A DNA stretch of 36,598 nt from Lachnospiraceae bacterium (GCA_017437065.1 JAFSBX010000052.1:1-36598), one strand, 5' to 3'. Numbered from the stretch's first letter, positions 1-7,967 are shown. Numbers and translations: made by a program. Notes: generated by a model not told the origin, from the letters alone.

Positions 1-1
1 A

Positions 2-220
2 GTAGAAAGCATGCACTGGCAGCTTGATGTAACATTTCGAGAAGATGCAAACCATACATTGGATAAAATAGCAGCGCAAAATCAGAATGTAATACGAAAA
101 TGGTGTTTAAGCATATTGAAACTGTTAGAAATCAGAGGGAAAAAAATGTCAATGCAGAGGAAACGATTTAATATAGCAATGAATCCAATGAAATATTTAG
201 AAGAAATATTATCATTTTAA
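2..220 (+). CDS. ISAs1-family transposase, C-terminal part
   Basis: This is the C-terminal part of a DDE transposase; the frame is open at the window edge, so the 5' end lies outside. The segment H-W-Q-L-D-V-T-F-R-E-D-A matches the block around the last catalytic glutamate of ISAs1-family transposases, where the usual form is HW-x-LDVTFREDAS. The remaining ~55 residues resemble the family's basic helical tail. Whether the missing part is intact cannot be judged. It starts a stretch of IS debris that runs to about 1860. Confidence 0.7.
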   Translation, partial: VESMHWQLDVTFREDANHTLDKIAAQNQNVIRKWCLSILKLLEIRGKKMSMQRKRFNIAMNPMKYLEEILSF

Positions 221-681
221 AAAGAGTATTTATGGAGTTGGATGAAGGAAAAGATTCATGCGTTTGTCGTGATGAAAGTGGAATATTTGTTGTCTTAACT
301 TAAAAGAAGTTGTATACTATTGATGTGGGATGGAAATAAAGTTTGCGGCATGTTGTGCCGAAATATGATAGAGAAGTATGCAACATTAATAGAAACTATG
401 TCATAATCTCTCGGAATCCTGAGTGATTATAACCAGAACAGCTGGCAGTGAACATTGAAAAGTGAATATTATCTGAAATGAATAAAAATAAACATGAGAA
501 ACAGACATAACTGTCGCTATGTCAAAAAAAGGGTGTATAATAATCATAGGATTATGTCATTTCTAAAATCAACTTTCGCAGGTGGATTCAAAGGGCAAAT
601 CCCATGCATCAAAATGTTGCAGCATTATGATGTTATAGAGGCGGCAGTACCACATCTTAGTAAAGCGGTGTCTGCCGTTTT
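221..681. other. IS-flank DNA, no recognisable gene
   Basis: No gene is recognised here. The short open frames present (for example 494-685 on the plus strand) have no convincing ribosome binding site and no recognisable domain. The only notable element is the 28-bp repeat at 403-430, listed separately. Confidence 0.4.
403..430. repeat. 28-bp imperfect palindrome, copy 1
   Basis: This 28-mer begins ATAATC and ends GATTAT and is itself an imperfect palindrome. Its reverse complement matches 4477-4504 at 27 of 28 positions, so the two copies lie in inverted orientation about 4.1 kb apart. A partial copy (about 15 of 17 bases) sits at 1841-1857. It may be a transposon end or a protein-binding palindrome. 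Confidence 0.6.
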
Positions 682-1800
682 CTAATAGGAAATCATATTT
701 CTAACGTTTATTGGAACGTTCTGCAGAAGTTCTTGCATTAAATTCCGTTTTCCATTCAGGTCAATAAAAGGAGTAATTCCTTTGCGTTTACAGTATTTAT
801 AAAGAGGCATGACATCATGTGCAGAATCAAGAAGCAGCTTGAATATGTTAAATTTAGGCAAAAAGCTTTTCATTCTGAAAAAGGTATGCAGAAAGCTGTG
901 GGAATCATGTCTTGAGGCAGGATTCAGCAAAGGGAAAATAGGAAGGTAGCTTTCTGAATCAGAAGCAACCAGCATATATAAATCGTACCCATGATAAAAA
1001 CAGGAACGGGATGAATCCCATCCGATGTCACAATCAGGCTTGGAAAAGTAACGGTCACAGGAACAGTCAATGATACCTTTCGAGACACAGTCACAAACAC
1101 GATGCTTCCGCTCTCTAGCAGAAGTAACAAAAGGAGTACCATCGCCGGCAAGAGCCAGTGTATCTGGATTAATAAGCTCTTTAGAAACAGACTGCTGTAA
1201 GAATTTCCGGTTATAAAGGTCAAACAGAGAACCATAAGGCTGTTCAGAAATGGAGAAGGTAGTATTTTTTAGTTTCAGTAAGAGCTGCTCAACAGATATT
1301 TTTTCAACAGATTACGCTTTTCCACCTTTAGCGGAAGGCTTTTTAACAGAAGTTTTCATGGGATGAATGTGAGGAGTAAGGTTGTCTTCATCGGAATCCC
1401 AAATCCGGTTCAAAAAATCATAGAAAGTACCAACACTTGGAGTGTTCCCGAAAACAAAACCGCTGAGAATGGAAAAAAGTGGGTTGATTTTTAGTTGTAC
1501 AGCCCACTCAGTGAGGGAAGAAACTTTAAAATCCAGAGACAGCAGATAAGAACGGTGCATGCAGGAAGGGGTCCTTGGTTTAGAACCAAAGACAGAATAC
1601 TTTTTTTAGTTTTTCATCAGTGTAGGAAAGGTCGAGATTCCAAAAACGATCAATGATACCCCATGTAGAACGGGCGATGGAATCAGGATTAGGATAATAT
1701 TTACGTAAATTTTCGACAACAAAATTTTGGGAGTCGGAATGACTGCCGCATTTTTCGATGGATTTGTCAAGTGTTTTTGATAAAAAAGTGGGGGATTTTA
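682..1800 (-). pseudogene. Broken DDE transposase
   Basis: One reading path on the minus strand encodes a transposase-like protein of about 370 residues, broken at least twice. Going from the 5' end there is a frame change in an A7 run (plus-strand T7 at 1601-1607), then an in-frame TAA at 1312-1314, after which the same frame stays open to 682. Conserved-looking pieces include L-A-L-A-G-D-G-T-P-F, with a likely first catalytic Asp, and L-L-L-D-S-A-H-D, with a likely second. The C-terminal region with the last acidic residue is not seen. The partial repeat at 1841-1857, about 40 bp upstream, could be its terminal inverted repeat, with 403-430 as the other end. The family is uncertain (IS4/IS1182-like). 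Confidence 0.65.
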
Positions 1801-1840
1801 ATAAAAAGGGAATCTAAAAGCCTTATATTTACTGGCTTAA

Positions 1841-1857
1841 AGATTCTGAGAGATTAT
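1841..1857. repeat. Partial copy of the 28-bp repeat
   Basis: AGATTCTGAGAGATTAT matches the right half of the 28-bp element at 4477-4504 with two differences. It lies just upstream of agrA and just outside the 5' end of the broken transposase, so it could be an IS terminus or a regulatory half site. Confidence 0.5.
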
Positions 1858-1882
1858 TGTCGTATTTGGAGGAGAGAAATGG

Positions 1883-2608
1883 ATGTTTAGGATTGCTATA
1901 TGTGAAGATGAAAGCTCTTTTAGAGAAGAATTAAAGAAAATCATATCTGAGTGTATGCTGAAAAAAGGTCTTGTTTTTAAAATAGATACATATAGCTCTG
2001 GAGAAAAGTTTATAGCATTAGGTATAGAAATGATTCAATATTCTATTATATTTTTGGATATCAACATGAATGAAGTTGATGGCATTATGACTGCTAAGAA
2101 AATTCGAGAAGTAAGTAAAGAGGCGTTTATCATTTTTGTAACGGCATATGTAAACTATACACTGGAAGGTTATAAGGTAGATGCCATACGATACTTGTTG
2201 AAAGGCGGTAATAATTTTAAAAGTGCGATTGATGAGTGCATAAATGCAATTATAGAAAAAATGAATTATACGATAGTAACTAAAAAGTTTAATTTTAATG
2301 AAGGTGTCAGAAAAATTGCATTGGAAAGAGTATTATATATTGAAAGCAGACTGCATAAACTTGAGTTTCATGTCATGGAAGAAGTTATGAAGATTTACAC
2401 CATGTATGAAACTTTGAATAATTTGGATAATGAATTACAAGATACTGATTTTGTAAGAATACATCAAAGTTATCTTGTTAATTTAAAATATTTAATGAGT
2501 GTTGCTAGATACAAAGCTGTATTAACAAATGGAACGGAGTTAGTTATACCGAAAGCTAGATATAAATATGTTAAAGAAAAATTTATTGCATATCGAGGAG
2601 AAGTGTAA
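1883..2608 (+). CDS. agrA: AgrA-type LytTR response regulator
   Basis: This is a cytoplasmic DNA-binding response regulator that takes phosphate from AgrC and activates target promoters. The N-terminal receiver (about residues 1-125) has the acidic pair E8/D9, phosphoacceptor D59 in F-L-D-I-N-M-N, the T in V-T-A-Y and the switch lysine in Y-L-L-K. The C-terminal half (about 140-238) is a LytTR domain with the L-Y-I-E-S and F-V-R-I-H-Q-S-Y-L-V-N motifs. At 241 aa the length is normal for AgrA/VirR proteins. GGAGGAG about 9 nt upstream supports the ATG at 1883. The next gene, agrC, starts immediately after its stop codon, so the two are co-translated. Its likely targets are the paired direct repeats at 4509-4539 and 6785-6814. 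Agr membership rests on context with agrB and agrD. Confidence 0.9.
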   Translation: MFRIAICEDESSFREELKKIISECMLKKGLVFKIDTYSSGEKFIALGIEMIQYSIIFLDINMNEVDGIMTAKKIREVSKEAFIIFVTAYVNYTLEGYKVDAIRYLLKGGNNFKSAIDECINAIIEKMNYTIVTKKFNFNEGVRKIALERVLYIESRLHKLEFHVMEEVMKIYTMYETLNNLDNELQDTDFVRIHQSYLVNLKYLMSVARYKAVLTNGTELVIPKARYKYVKEKFIAYRGEV

Positions 2609-3907
2609 ATGTTTGATTTATTACCAGATGTGTTGATGATATTTTTTGAGATTTTTTGTTGCAAGATATTCTATGAAATATTCGGAGTAATACGCTATAA
2701 AGGTTGGATTAATGTAGTACAGTTAATATTATTAACGGGATGTGCATTGGTATCTGCAAAAGGTTTGTCAGATTTTTTTATTTTAAAGCAAATTTTAATT
2801 ATTGTAGTAGTTGCTGGTTTCATGTTTTGGCATATAAAAATTAGTATGAAAAAGTCATTGATACTTGCTGCTTTATATCAGGGTCTATTGTTAGCGGTAG
2901 ATTATATAGCGTTTTTGATTTATAGTGGGTCAGTTTTAAATAGCAAAGCGGAAGGAACGCAGTATACATTGGAAAGTGTCTTGGTTGTTTTGCTCGGTAA
3001 AGTGATTCTATATTTAAGTATTATTATTATTAAGAAGAGATTCGAAAAAAAATCATCGGAAATGCTTGTTGATATAGAATGGCTCAAATTTTTGTTTTTC
3101 CCTATTTTTACAATAGTTATTATATCGGCTATGCTTTCTGTTTTTGGATATGTTGAGGGATCTAAACAGGCAAATTTATTATTTATTATTGCATTTGGCA
3201 TGGCAGCGATGAATATTGTAGTATTTTATTTGATTAATGATATTATAGGACGAGAAATAAAATTGCATGAAAATGAAATTTTTAAAATACAGGTAAAAAA
3301 TCAAGTAGAGATGTATCAAACTATATCAGAAAGTTTTGATAATCAAAAAAAGAAAACGCATGAATATAAAAATCAGATTATATGTATAGAATCATTATTA
3401 GGAAAGGGAAAATATTTAGAATTAGAGGAATATGTAAAAGGCATTTATGGTCATCTTAATAAAGAATTAGATGCTATAAATACAAATAATGTGATTGTAA
3501 ATGCAATATTAAATACAAAGTATCAGGAAGCGGATGAGAAAGGGATTGTTTTTGTATTTCGGGTTAATGATTTATCTGAGCTTAGAATGAAGGATGAAGA
3601 TATAGTAACTATATTATCCAATTTATTGAATAATGCGATTGAAGCCTGTGAAGAATGCAGTGACAAAAAGGTAATAAAATTGAAATTTGTCAATGAAGAT
3701 AACATGATAATTATTTCAGTAAAAAATACATTTGCCCATTCAATATGCTATGCGGATGGAGAAATAAAATCTTCTAAATTAGTGAAAACAGAAGAGCATG
3801 GGGTGGGTATTAAAAACATTGTTAGAGTTATTGAGAAGTATAATGGTTCATATATTATTAATGATAGTAATGAAGAATTTTACTTTTCAATTATTATTCC
3901 TGCTTGA
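2609..3907 (+). CDS. agrC: AgrC-type sensor histidine kinase
   Basis: This is a membrane receptor kinase, expected to bind the cyclic AgrD-derived peptide outside the cell and phosphorylate AgrA. The N-terminal ~215 residues contain about six hydrophobic membrane segments. After these, H251 in the T-H-E-Y-K-N motif is the likely phospho-acceptor, in the position of the H-D-Y-x-N motif of AgrC/HPK10 kinases. The ATPase domain shows the N box I-L-S-N-L-L-N-N-A-I-E-A and the G box E-H-G-V-G-I-K-N-I. At 432 aa the length is typical. It begins directly after the agrA stop, with its ribosome binding site (GAGGAG) inside agrA. A terminator-like hairpin follows at 3913-3944. Confidence 0.9.
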   Translation: MFDLLPDVLMIFFEIFCCKIFYEIFGVIRYKGWINVVQLILLTGCALVSAKGLSDFFILKQILIIVVVAGFMFWHIKISMKKSLILAALYQGLLLAVDYIAFLIYSGSVLNSKAEGTQYTLESVLVVLLGKVILYLSIIIIKKRFEKKSSEMLVDIEWLKFLFFPIFTIVIISAMLSVFGYVEGSKQANLLFIIAFGMAAMNIVVFYLINDIIGREIKLHENEIFKIQVKNQVEMYQTISESFDNQKKKTHEYKNQIICIESLLGKGKYLELEEYVKGIYGHLNKELDAINTNNVIVNAILNTKYQEADEKGIVFVFRVNDLSELRMKDEDIVTILSNLLNNAIEACEECSDKKVIKLKFVNEDNMIIISVKNTFAHSICYADGEIKSSKLVKTEEHGVGIKNIVRVIEKYNGSYIINDSNEEFYFSIIIPA

Positions 3908-3912
3908 TTTAG

Positions 3913-3944
3913 AAAGTATCTTATAACCAGTAAGGTACTTTTTT
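3913..3944 (+). terminator. Terminator after agrAC
   Basis: AAAGTATCTTA pairs with TAAGGTACTTT (one G-U pair) across a 7-nt loop, and the hairpin is followed by a run of T. It ends the agrA-agrC transcript 5 nt after the agrC stop codon. Confidence 0.7.
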
Positions 3945-4476
3945 GTATGCCTTGCGTAATACGTTGCGTTTGTAAGTAAGCGCTTAGTTTCGGGGGGGAT
4001 TTTATCCACTCCGTTTCTGTTTTATAATTGTAGCTAGGAAACGCAAGCGTTTTGCTCTACATGGAGGCTAGCAATTATGAAAGCCAGCCGTCGGAAGTCA
4101 GCAAAAAACAGAGATTAATGTTTGTTGCAATCAAAACGGATGACGGCACGATTAAGGGCAAGTCACTAAGTTAAGATTAATTTGTGACAAAATCATGATA
4201 AAAAGGTAAACGCTTAATTGGTGCTTACTAAGGAATCTTACTATTCGAAAATTTAATTTAAAAAATTTTGCAGATTCTGCTTTTTTGTTTTTTATCATGT
4301 AGAAGCACAAAGCTAGACTTTCTTTATTTTATCAATATATATCCTATTAACAGCCGTTTTTATGGCTGTTTTATAGCTATGCTTTCGTGATTGTTGAAAA
4401 CATTTGCTGTCAAGGTTTAGTTTATCGTTACGAGATTTTATTTTCGTAGCAAGTTCATTTGCTCAAAGGTGCTATC
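3945..4476. other. agrC-agrB spacer with hairpins, gene remnants
   Basis: There is no convincing gene in this ~530 bp. A 37-codon frame at 4061-4174 (ending D-D-G-T-I-K-G-K-S-L-S) lacks a good ribosome binding site. A GGAGG at 4063-4067 instead serves a 13-codon frame starting at 4077, so this may be a decayed gene. Two terminator-like hairpins are visible: GCAGATTCTGC followed by T6 at 4270-4286, and AACAGCC/GGCTGTT at 4349-4370. The density of hairpins without genes suggests deletion or insertion debris between the two halves of the agr locus. Confidence 0.4.
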
Positions 4477-4504
4477 ATAATCACTTAGGATTCCGAGAGA
4501 TTAT
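4477..4504. repeat. 28-bp imperfect palindrome, copy 2
   Basis: This matches the reverse complement of 403-430 at 27 of 28 positions. It starts ATAATCACT and ends GAGAGATTAT, and it ends 4 bp before the LytTR-type direct repeats of the agrB promoter. It could be the outer end of a mobile element carrying agrAC, or an additional operator of agrB. Confidence 0.6.
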
Positions 4505-4508
4505 ATTG

Positions 4509-4578
4509 CCATTTTCTGTTTAGAAATGTCCACTTTCTGCAAAAAGTTATTGTTTTATATGGAAGGGAGCTTTATACT
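4509..4578 (+). promoter_or_regulatory. agrBD promoter with LytTR direct repeats
   Basis: CCATTTTCTG (4509-4518) and CCACTTTCTG (4530-4539) are direct repeats with a 21-bp period, two helical turns apart, as expected for a LytTR dimer. After 10 bp comes a -35 TTGTTT (4550-4555), then exactly 17 bp, then a -10 TATACT (4573-4578). The weak -35 fits an activated promoter. Transcription would start near 4585, giving a very short leader with AGGAGG almost at the 5' end. The same layout is seen at 6785-6852. Binding by AgrA is inferred. Confidence 0.75.
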
Positions 4579-4597
4579 TAGTGAAGGAGGTGCATTT

Positions 4598-5179
4598 ATG
4601 ATAGCGAAAATGGCATTGAAATTGGTAAATCGGATGGAAGCAGAAAAAATGATAGGTAAGAACGAAAAAGTATATTATGAGTATGCTTTAATTACTATGG
4701 CAGAACGTATTATTACGATTGGAACTGTCCTGTCTGTTGGAATGGTTTTTAGACAGGTTATTCCGACAGTTTGCTTTCTGGTGTTTTTTCTATTATTAAG
4801 GAAACGGACTGGAGGTTATCATGCAGATAAATTCTGGCAATGCTATTTTATGACAATTATAACTTACATAACGGTTATGCAGGTTTCTCTTCTCCTTTTT
4901 GAAAATCCTATAGTAATGTATGTAATGCTATTTTTTTCAGTAATTATTATTGGGGTTATTGGAACAGTAAATCATCCTAACGTGGGTATGGACAGGAGAG
5001 AGTTACAGGAAGCGAAGAAAGTAGCTAGATTGTGTGTTTTTATAGAGACATTGATAATTGCGTTGCTGATTGCTTTAGATATTGACGATTTATATGTATG
5101 CTATATGTCATTGGCTATTATATTGTGTGCAACCTTACTATGTGTAGCTAAAATTGCAAAACAGGAGGTTAAATTATAA
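4598..5179 (+). CDS. agrB: AgrB peptide-processing membrane protease
   Basis: AgrB is a membrane cysteine endopeptidase that cleaves the C-terminal tail of AgrD and forms the thiolactone ring of the autoinducing peptide. The hallmark is G-G-Y-H-A-D-K-F-W-Q-C, with catalytic His and Cys seven residues apart as in staphylococcal AgrB. About five hydrophobic membrane segments follow. The open frame extends up to 4526, but the start at 4598 is preferred. It has AAGGAGG about 7 nt upstream and gives 193 aa, normal for the family, whereas the longer start would lie upstream of the predicted promoter -10. Its stop codon overlaps the agrD start (TAATG), so the two are translationally coupled. Confidence 0.92.
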   Translation: MIAKMALKLVNRMEAEKMIGKNEKVYYEYALITMAERIITIGTVLSVGMVFRQVIPTVCFLVFFLLLRKRTGGYHADKFWQCYFMTIITYITVMQVSLLLFENPIVMYVMLFFSVIIIGVIGTVNHPNVGMDRRELQEAKKVARLCVFIETLIIALLIALDIDDLYVCYMSLAIILCATLLCVAKIAKQEVKL

Positions 5180-5343
5180 TGAAGAAACAGGAGAACGTTG
5201 GTAGTAAGGTTTTAAGGGTAGTTGAAAAAATCGTCCGAAACGAGGTGGAGAAGAACTGTTTTGACTGGCCGCCGGTATGTATGGGTATTTTTCATCAGCC
5301 GAAAAGACCAAAGAATGTAAAAAAAGAAAATAACAGTTTATAA
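5179..5343 (+). CDS. agrD: AgrD autoinducing peptide precursor
   Basis: This short gene encodes a 54-residue precursor of a secreted cyclic peptide signal. It has an amphipathic N-terminal helix (about residues 8-25), then N-C-F-D-W-P-P-V, then C34-M-G-I-F38, then H-Q-P-K-R-P and a basic tail. By analogy with Listeria AgrD (C-F-M-F-V before Y-E-P-K-S-P), C34-F38 would form the five-residue thiolactone ring, with AgrB cutting after F38. There is a second cysteine, C27, and the tail is basic where many homologues have an acidic P-E; both are unusual. The start overlaps the agrB stop by 1 nt, and CAGGAGG in agrB is the ribosome binding site. It is below common gene-calling length limits and easily missed. 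Confidence 0.88.
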   Translation: MKKQENVGSKVLRVVEKIVRNEVEKNCFDWPPVCMGIFHQPKRPKNVKKENNSL

Positions 5344-5351
5344 GAGCATCG

Positions 5352-5384
5352 AAGAAGTTCTAGGATATTCAGTGAGAACTTCTT
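5352..5384 (+). terminator. Hairpin after agrD
   Basis: AAGAAGTTCT pairs perfectly with AGAACTTCTT across a 13-nt loop, 8 nt after the agrD stop codon. The following T run is short (TTTGG), so termination may be weak, or the stem may protect the mRNA. Confidence 0.5.
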
Positions 5385-5437
5385 TGGTAATAGCTATCAA
5401 GTTCGACAAAACAGAACAAGAATAGATTGGTTTTGTA

Positions 5438-5856
5438 AAGGGGCTGTCGGGAAATAGACAGTTCTAAATAGGGCAAGGTACGGCTCACATGAGCCGCTCC
5501 TCGCCCTAACTTTATGTCTATAAAAGAGAAAAAAGATGGCTAACGACAACCATCTTCTCTCCATTACATGTTATAATGTAACTATGTTTAAGCAAAATTA
5601 TTATAACGAATTTTTTGAATTAGGACAACAGAAAATCAACTTTAGTTTTCTTGAATTGAGTTTACCTGATGACGATTCAGTCTATACCCTGAAAAAAGTG
5701 ATGGAGGATATCGATTATTCTGGTCTGCTGGCTCAGTATTCAAATAAGGGAAGAAACGGGTTTAACCCAATCATGATGTATGCGACGGTTGTTTATGCTG
5801 CCATGCGTGGAATCCGGTCTGTTGATACGATTGTGGATCTGTGCAAAAGAGATAGA
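5438..5856 (+). pseudogene. IS1182-like transposase, N-terminal remnant
   Basis: Residues from about 5584 (M-F-K-Q-N-Y-Y-N-E-F-F) to D-L-C-K-R-D at about 5850 match the DUF772 N-terminal domain of IS1182-type transposases, including the block around F-N-P-I-M-M-Y-A. The frame then runs into foreign DNA (the IS3 end) and stops. The probable IS left end is GGGGCTGTCGGGAAATAGAC near 5440. The stem at 5470-5507 (AGGGC/GCCCT outer arms with CGGCTCA/TGAGCCG inside) could block read-in transcription. The catalytic domain is absent, so the protein is inactive. Confidence 0.7.
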
Positions 5857-5870
5857 TTGTCAACACTTTT

Positions 5871-6695
5871 TTAGACAACTTTTTTAAGGTTATTTTCTCT
5901 AAACTGTACCGGTGTCTGATACCCGAGTGAAGAATGAATCCGATGCTGATTATGCCAGTTTACATAATCCCATAACTTTAATCTTAATTCATCTAAATCG
6001 TGAAATCGTTCATTCCATATAAATTCTGTTTTGATGATTTTAAATGTTGCTTCTGCAACTGCATTATCATATGGACACCCTTTATGGCTTAATGAACGTT
6101 CTATGTGAAAAGTTTCCAATATTTCTTCTATCACATGATTTTTGAATTCATTTCCTCTGTTTGTGTGAAACAGTTTGATTTCTTCCAGATTTCCTTCTAC
6201 ACTTTGAAATGCCTGTTTTACCAGTTCGGCAGACTTGTGTTCTCCAGCACTGTAACCGATGATTTCCCTGTTAAATAGGTCAACAAGTACACATACATAA
6301 TTCCATTTTAATCCAACTCTTACGTGTGTTAAATCGCTGACAACCACATTCCGATATTTCTGCTCCTGAAATTTCCTGTTTAATACATTTTCTACTTTTG
6401 ATTCATTACAGTTATCTTTCTGTGGTTTAAACTGTGTGGTTGTATAATTCGATACCATTCCTCCCTGTTTCATGATTCTTCCTATTCGCCGACGCGATAT
6501 CTGTTTTCCCTGATTTTTGAATTCTTTTTTGATTTTTCTGGTTCCATAATTGTGACGATTGTTTTCAAATATTTCTGTAATATCAGAGATTAGTTCAGAT
6601 TCATCTGGAACAGCTGTTGCTTCGTAATAATATGTACTTCTGTTTACCTGTAGGACGCGACACATTGCTGATGGAAGAGCGGCCAAAGCTTTCAT
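5871..6695 (-). pseudogene. IS3-family orfB, catalytic Asp lost, orfA missing
   Basis: This is the catalytic half of an IS3-group (IS150-like) transposase: the HTH_21 region with H-N-Y-G-T-R-K-I, then an rve integrase core. The first Asp is in V-V-S-D-L-T-H-V and the Glu is in N-A-V-A-E. The second Asp, normally H-(S/T)-D-R-G, is replaced by Asn (H-T-N-R-G-N-E-F, codon AAC). No orfA precedes it on the minus strand. The frame is closed by a stop a few codons upstream of 6695, and the flanking DNA is the leader of the metabolic operon. The IS end TGTCAACACTTTTTTAGACA at about 5857 abuts the IS1182-like remnant. The element is therefore probably dead. Confidence 0.8.
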
Positions 6696-6784
6696 CGGAT
6701 TCCATTAAGAGAGTGGAAGGTGGAAAAATAACTATGTCGTTAGAAAATTTTCCGAGTATTGTAGATGTATTTGATGTTTTATTG

Positions 6785-6852
6785 TCATTTTCTGTAATAG
6801 AAGGTCACTTTCTGCCACTGACATTGAAACTTTATATATATATATATATGCT
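6785..6852 (+). promoter_or_regulatory. Operon promoter with LytTR direct repeats
   Basis: TCATTTTCTG (6785-6794) and TCACTTTCTG (6805-6814) repeat the motif pair found upstream of agrB, here with a 20-bp period. The interrupting segment shares AGAA with the agrB copy. After 9 bp comes -35 TTGAAA (6824-6829), 17 bp of mostly TA repeat, and -10 TATGCT (6847-6852). The shared layout with 4509-4578 is the main evidence that AgrA controls the operon starting at 6991. Confidence 0.75.
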
Positions 6853-6990
6853 ATTGTGAAAAAGCTGTATACATGTTGGCATTATTAAAAATTTAGGAGG
6901 AGTTATTATGTTAAGTTGAGAAAATGAATGAGCAGGGAAATTAATCTGCAAATGATAGGGAAAAGTTATAAAAAGAAAAGAGGTAAAATT
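6853..6990 (+). other. Operon leader with minigene
   Basis: The leader is about 130 nt. TTAGGAGGAG at 6895-6904 is a strong ribosome binding site placed over ATG TTA AGT TGA (6908-6919), a three-codon frame. The real first gene starts downstream at 6991 with its own weaker site. The minigene may be a translational regulator or the relic of a broken start. Confidence 0.4.
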
Positions 6991-7935
6991 ATGGAAGCGA
7001 AAAATATGTTAAAAGGAATCGTTTTTTGTGCAATAGCAGGAGTAACATTTGGAGGGCAATGGCCTGTTGCAAAAAAGGCTTTACAGATTATAGATCCGTT
7101 TTATTTCACGTTATTTAGATATTTAATAGTGGCGGTGGTTTTGTCTGTAATTTTATATATGAAAGAGGGGAAAGAAAGCTTTAAGTTTGAAAAAAAAGGA
7201 ATAATCTTATGGTTTTTTGGAACGATGGCATTTACTGCCTATAATTTTCTAGTATTTTTAGGACAGAAATTGATTGGAGATTCAGGAGCTATTGTTGGCT
7301 CTGTGCTAATGGCTTTGATTCCGTTGGTATCTGTTTTAGTAGTTTGGTGTGTTAAGAAAAAGCAGCCGACGAGGTTTACATTAATTAATATTGTAATTGC
7401 ATTCATTGGCGTTGTATTAGTTGTAACAAAGGGAAATTTCAGAATGTTTTTAGATGGAAGTTTAAGTTTGCTACCTATTATTCTTATGTTGATTAGCGTA
7501 ATTGCGTGGGTAATATATACTCTTGGAACAGAATATTTTGCAGATTGGAGTTCATTGAGATATACTACATTGACCTGCATACTTGGAAACATAAGTTCGG
7601 CGGTCATTGTTTGTTTATGTACGAAAATAAATTATATTACTGTTCCTTCTGTAGAAGATATGTCAAAGTTAATTTTAGAAATGCTTTATATGTCTATTGT
7701 TTCAGGAGTGATTGGAGTTTTGGCGTGGAATGCTGGAAATAAATTGTTGACACCAATTAATGGTACACTATTTATGAATTTAGTGCCAATCGTAACGTTT
7801 ATTGTTTCGGTTATTTTGGGATATCAGATTACTGGTATTGAAATTATTGGTTCAATTATTACGATAAGTGCTTTAATAAGTAATAATATGTATCAAAGGA
7901 ACATAATGAAAAACAGTAATAAATGTAACAGATAA
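6991..7935 (+). CDS. EamA/DMT-family transporter
   Basis: This is an integral membrane protein of 314 aa with ten predicted hydrophobic segments in two EamA repeats (about residues 8-140 and 150-300), the normal build of drug/metabolite transporters of the DMT superfamily. The first repeat begins G-V-T-F-G-G-Q-W-P-V-A-K-K, a typical EamA opening with a conserved W-P. The family moves small metabolites, often as exporters; the substrate cannot be read from sequence. An in-frame ATG exists at 6928, but the start at 6991 is chosen because GAGG lies 7 nt upstream and the homologous domain begins there. It is the first gene of the seven-gene operon and probably exports its product or imports its substrate. 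Confidence 0.85.
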   Translation: MEAKNMLKGIVFCAIAGVTFGGQWPVAKKALQIIDPFYFTLFRYLIVAVVLSVILYMKEGKESFKFEKKGIILWFFGTMAFTAYNFLVFLGQKLIGDSGAIVGSVLMALIPLVSVLVVWCVKKKQPTRFTLINIVIAFIGVVLVVTKGNFRMFLDGSLSLLPIILMLISVIAWVIYTLGTEYFADWSSLRYTTLTCILGNISSAVIVCLCTKINYITVPSVEDMSKLILEMLYMSIVSGVIGVLAWNAGNKLLTPINGTLFMNLVPIVTFIVSVILGYQITGIEIIGSIITISALISNNMYQRNIMKNSNKCNR

Positions 7936-7967
7936 GAAAGAATTATAGAATAGAAAGAGTAATAGTT

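Noticed and set aside
494-685. 63-codon plus-strand frame as a gene
   Set aside because: No ribosome binding site, no recognisable domain, and it lies in transposon debris.
4061-4174. 37-codon frame between agrC and agrB as a second signal peptide
   Set aside because: It has no Cys, no Q-P-K-x-P motif and no suitable ribosome binding site.
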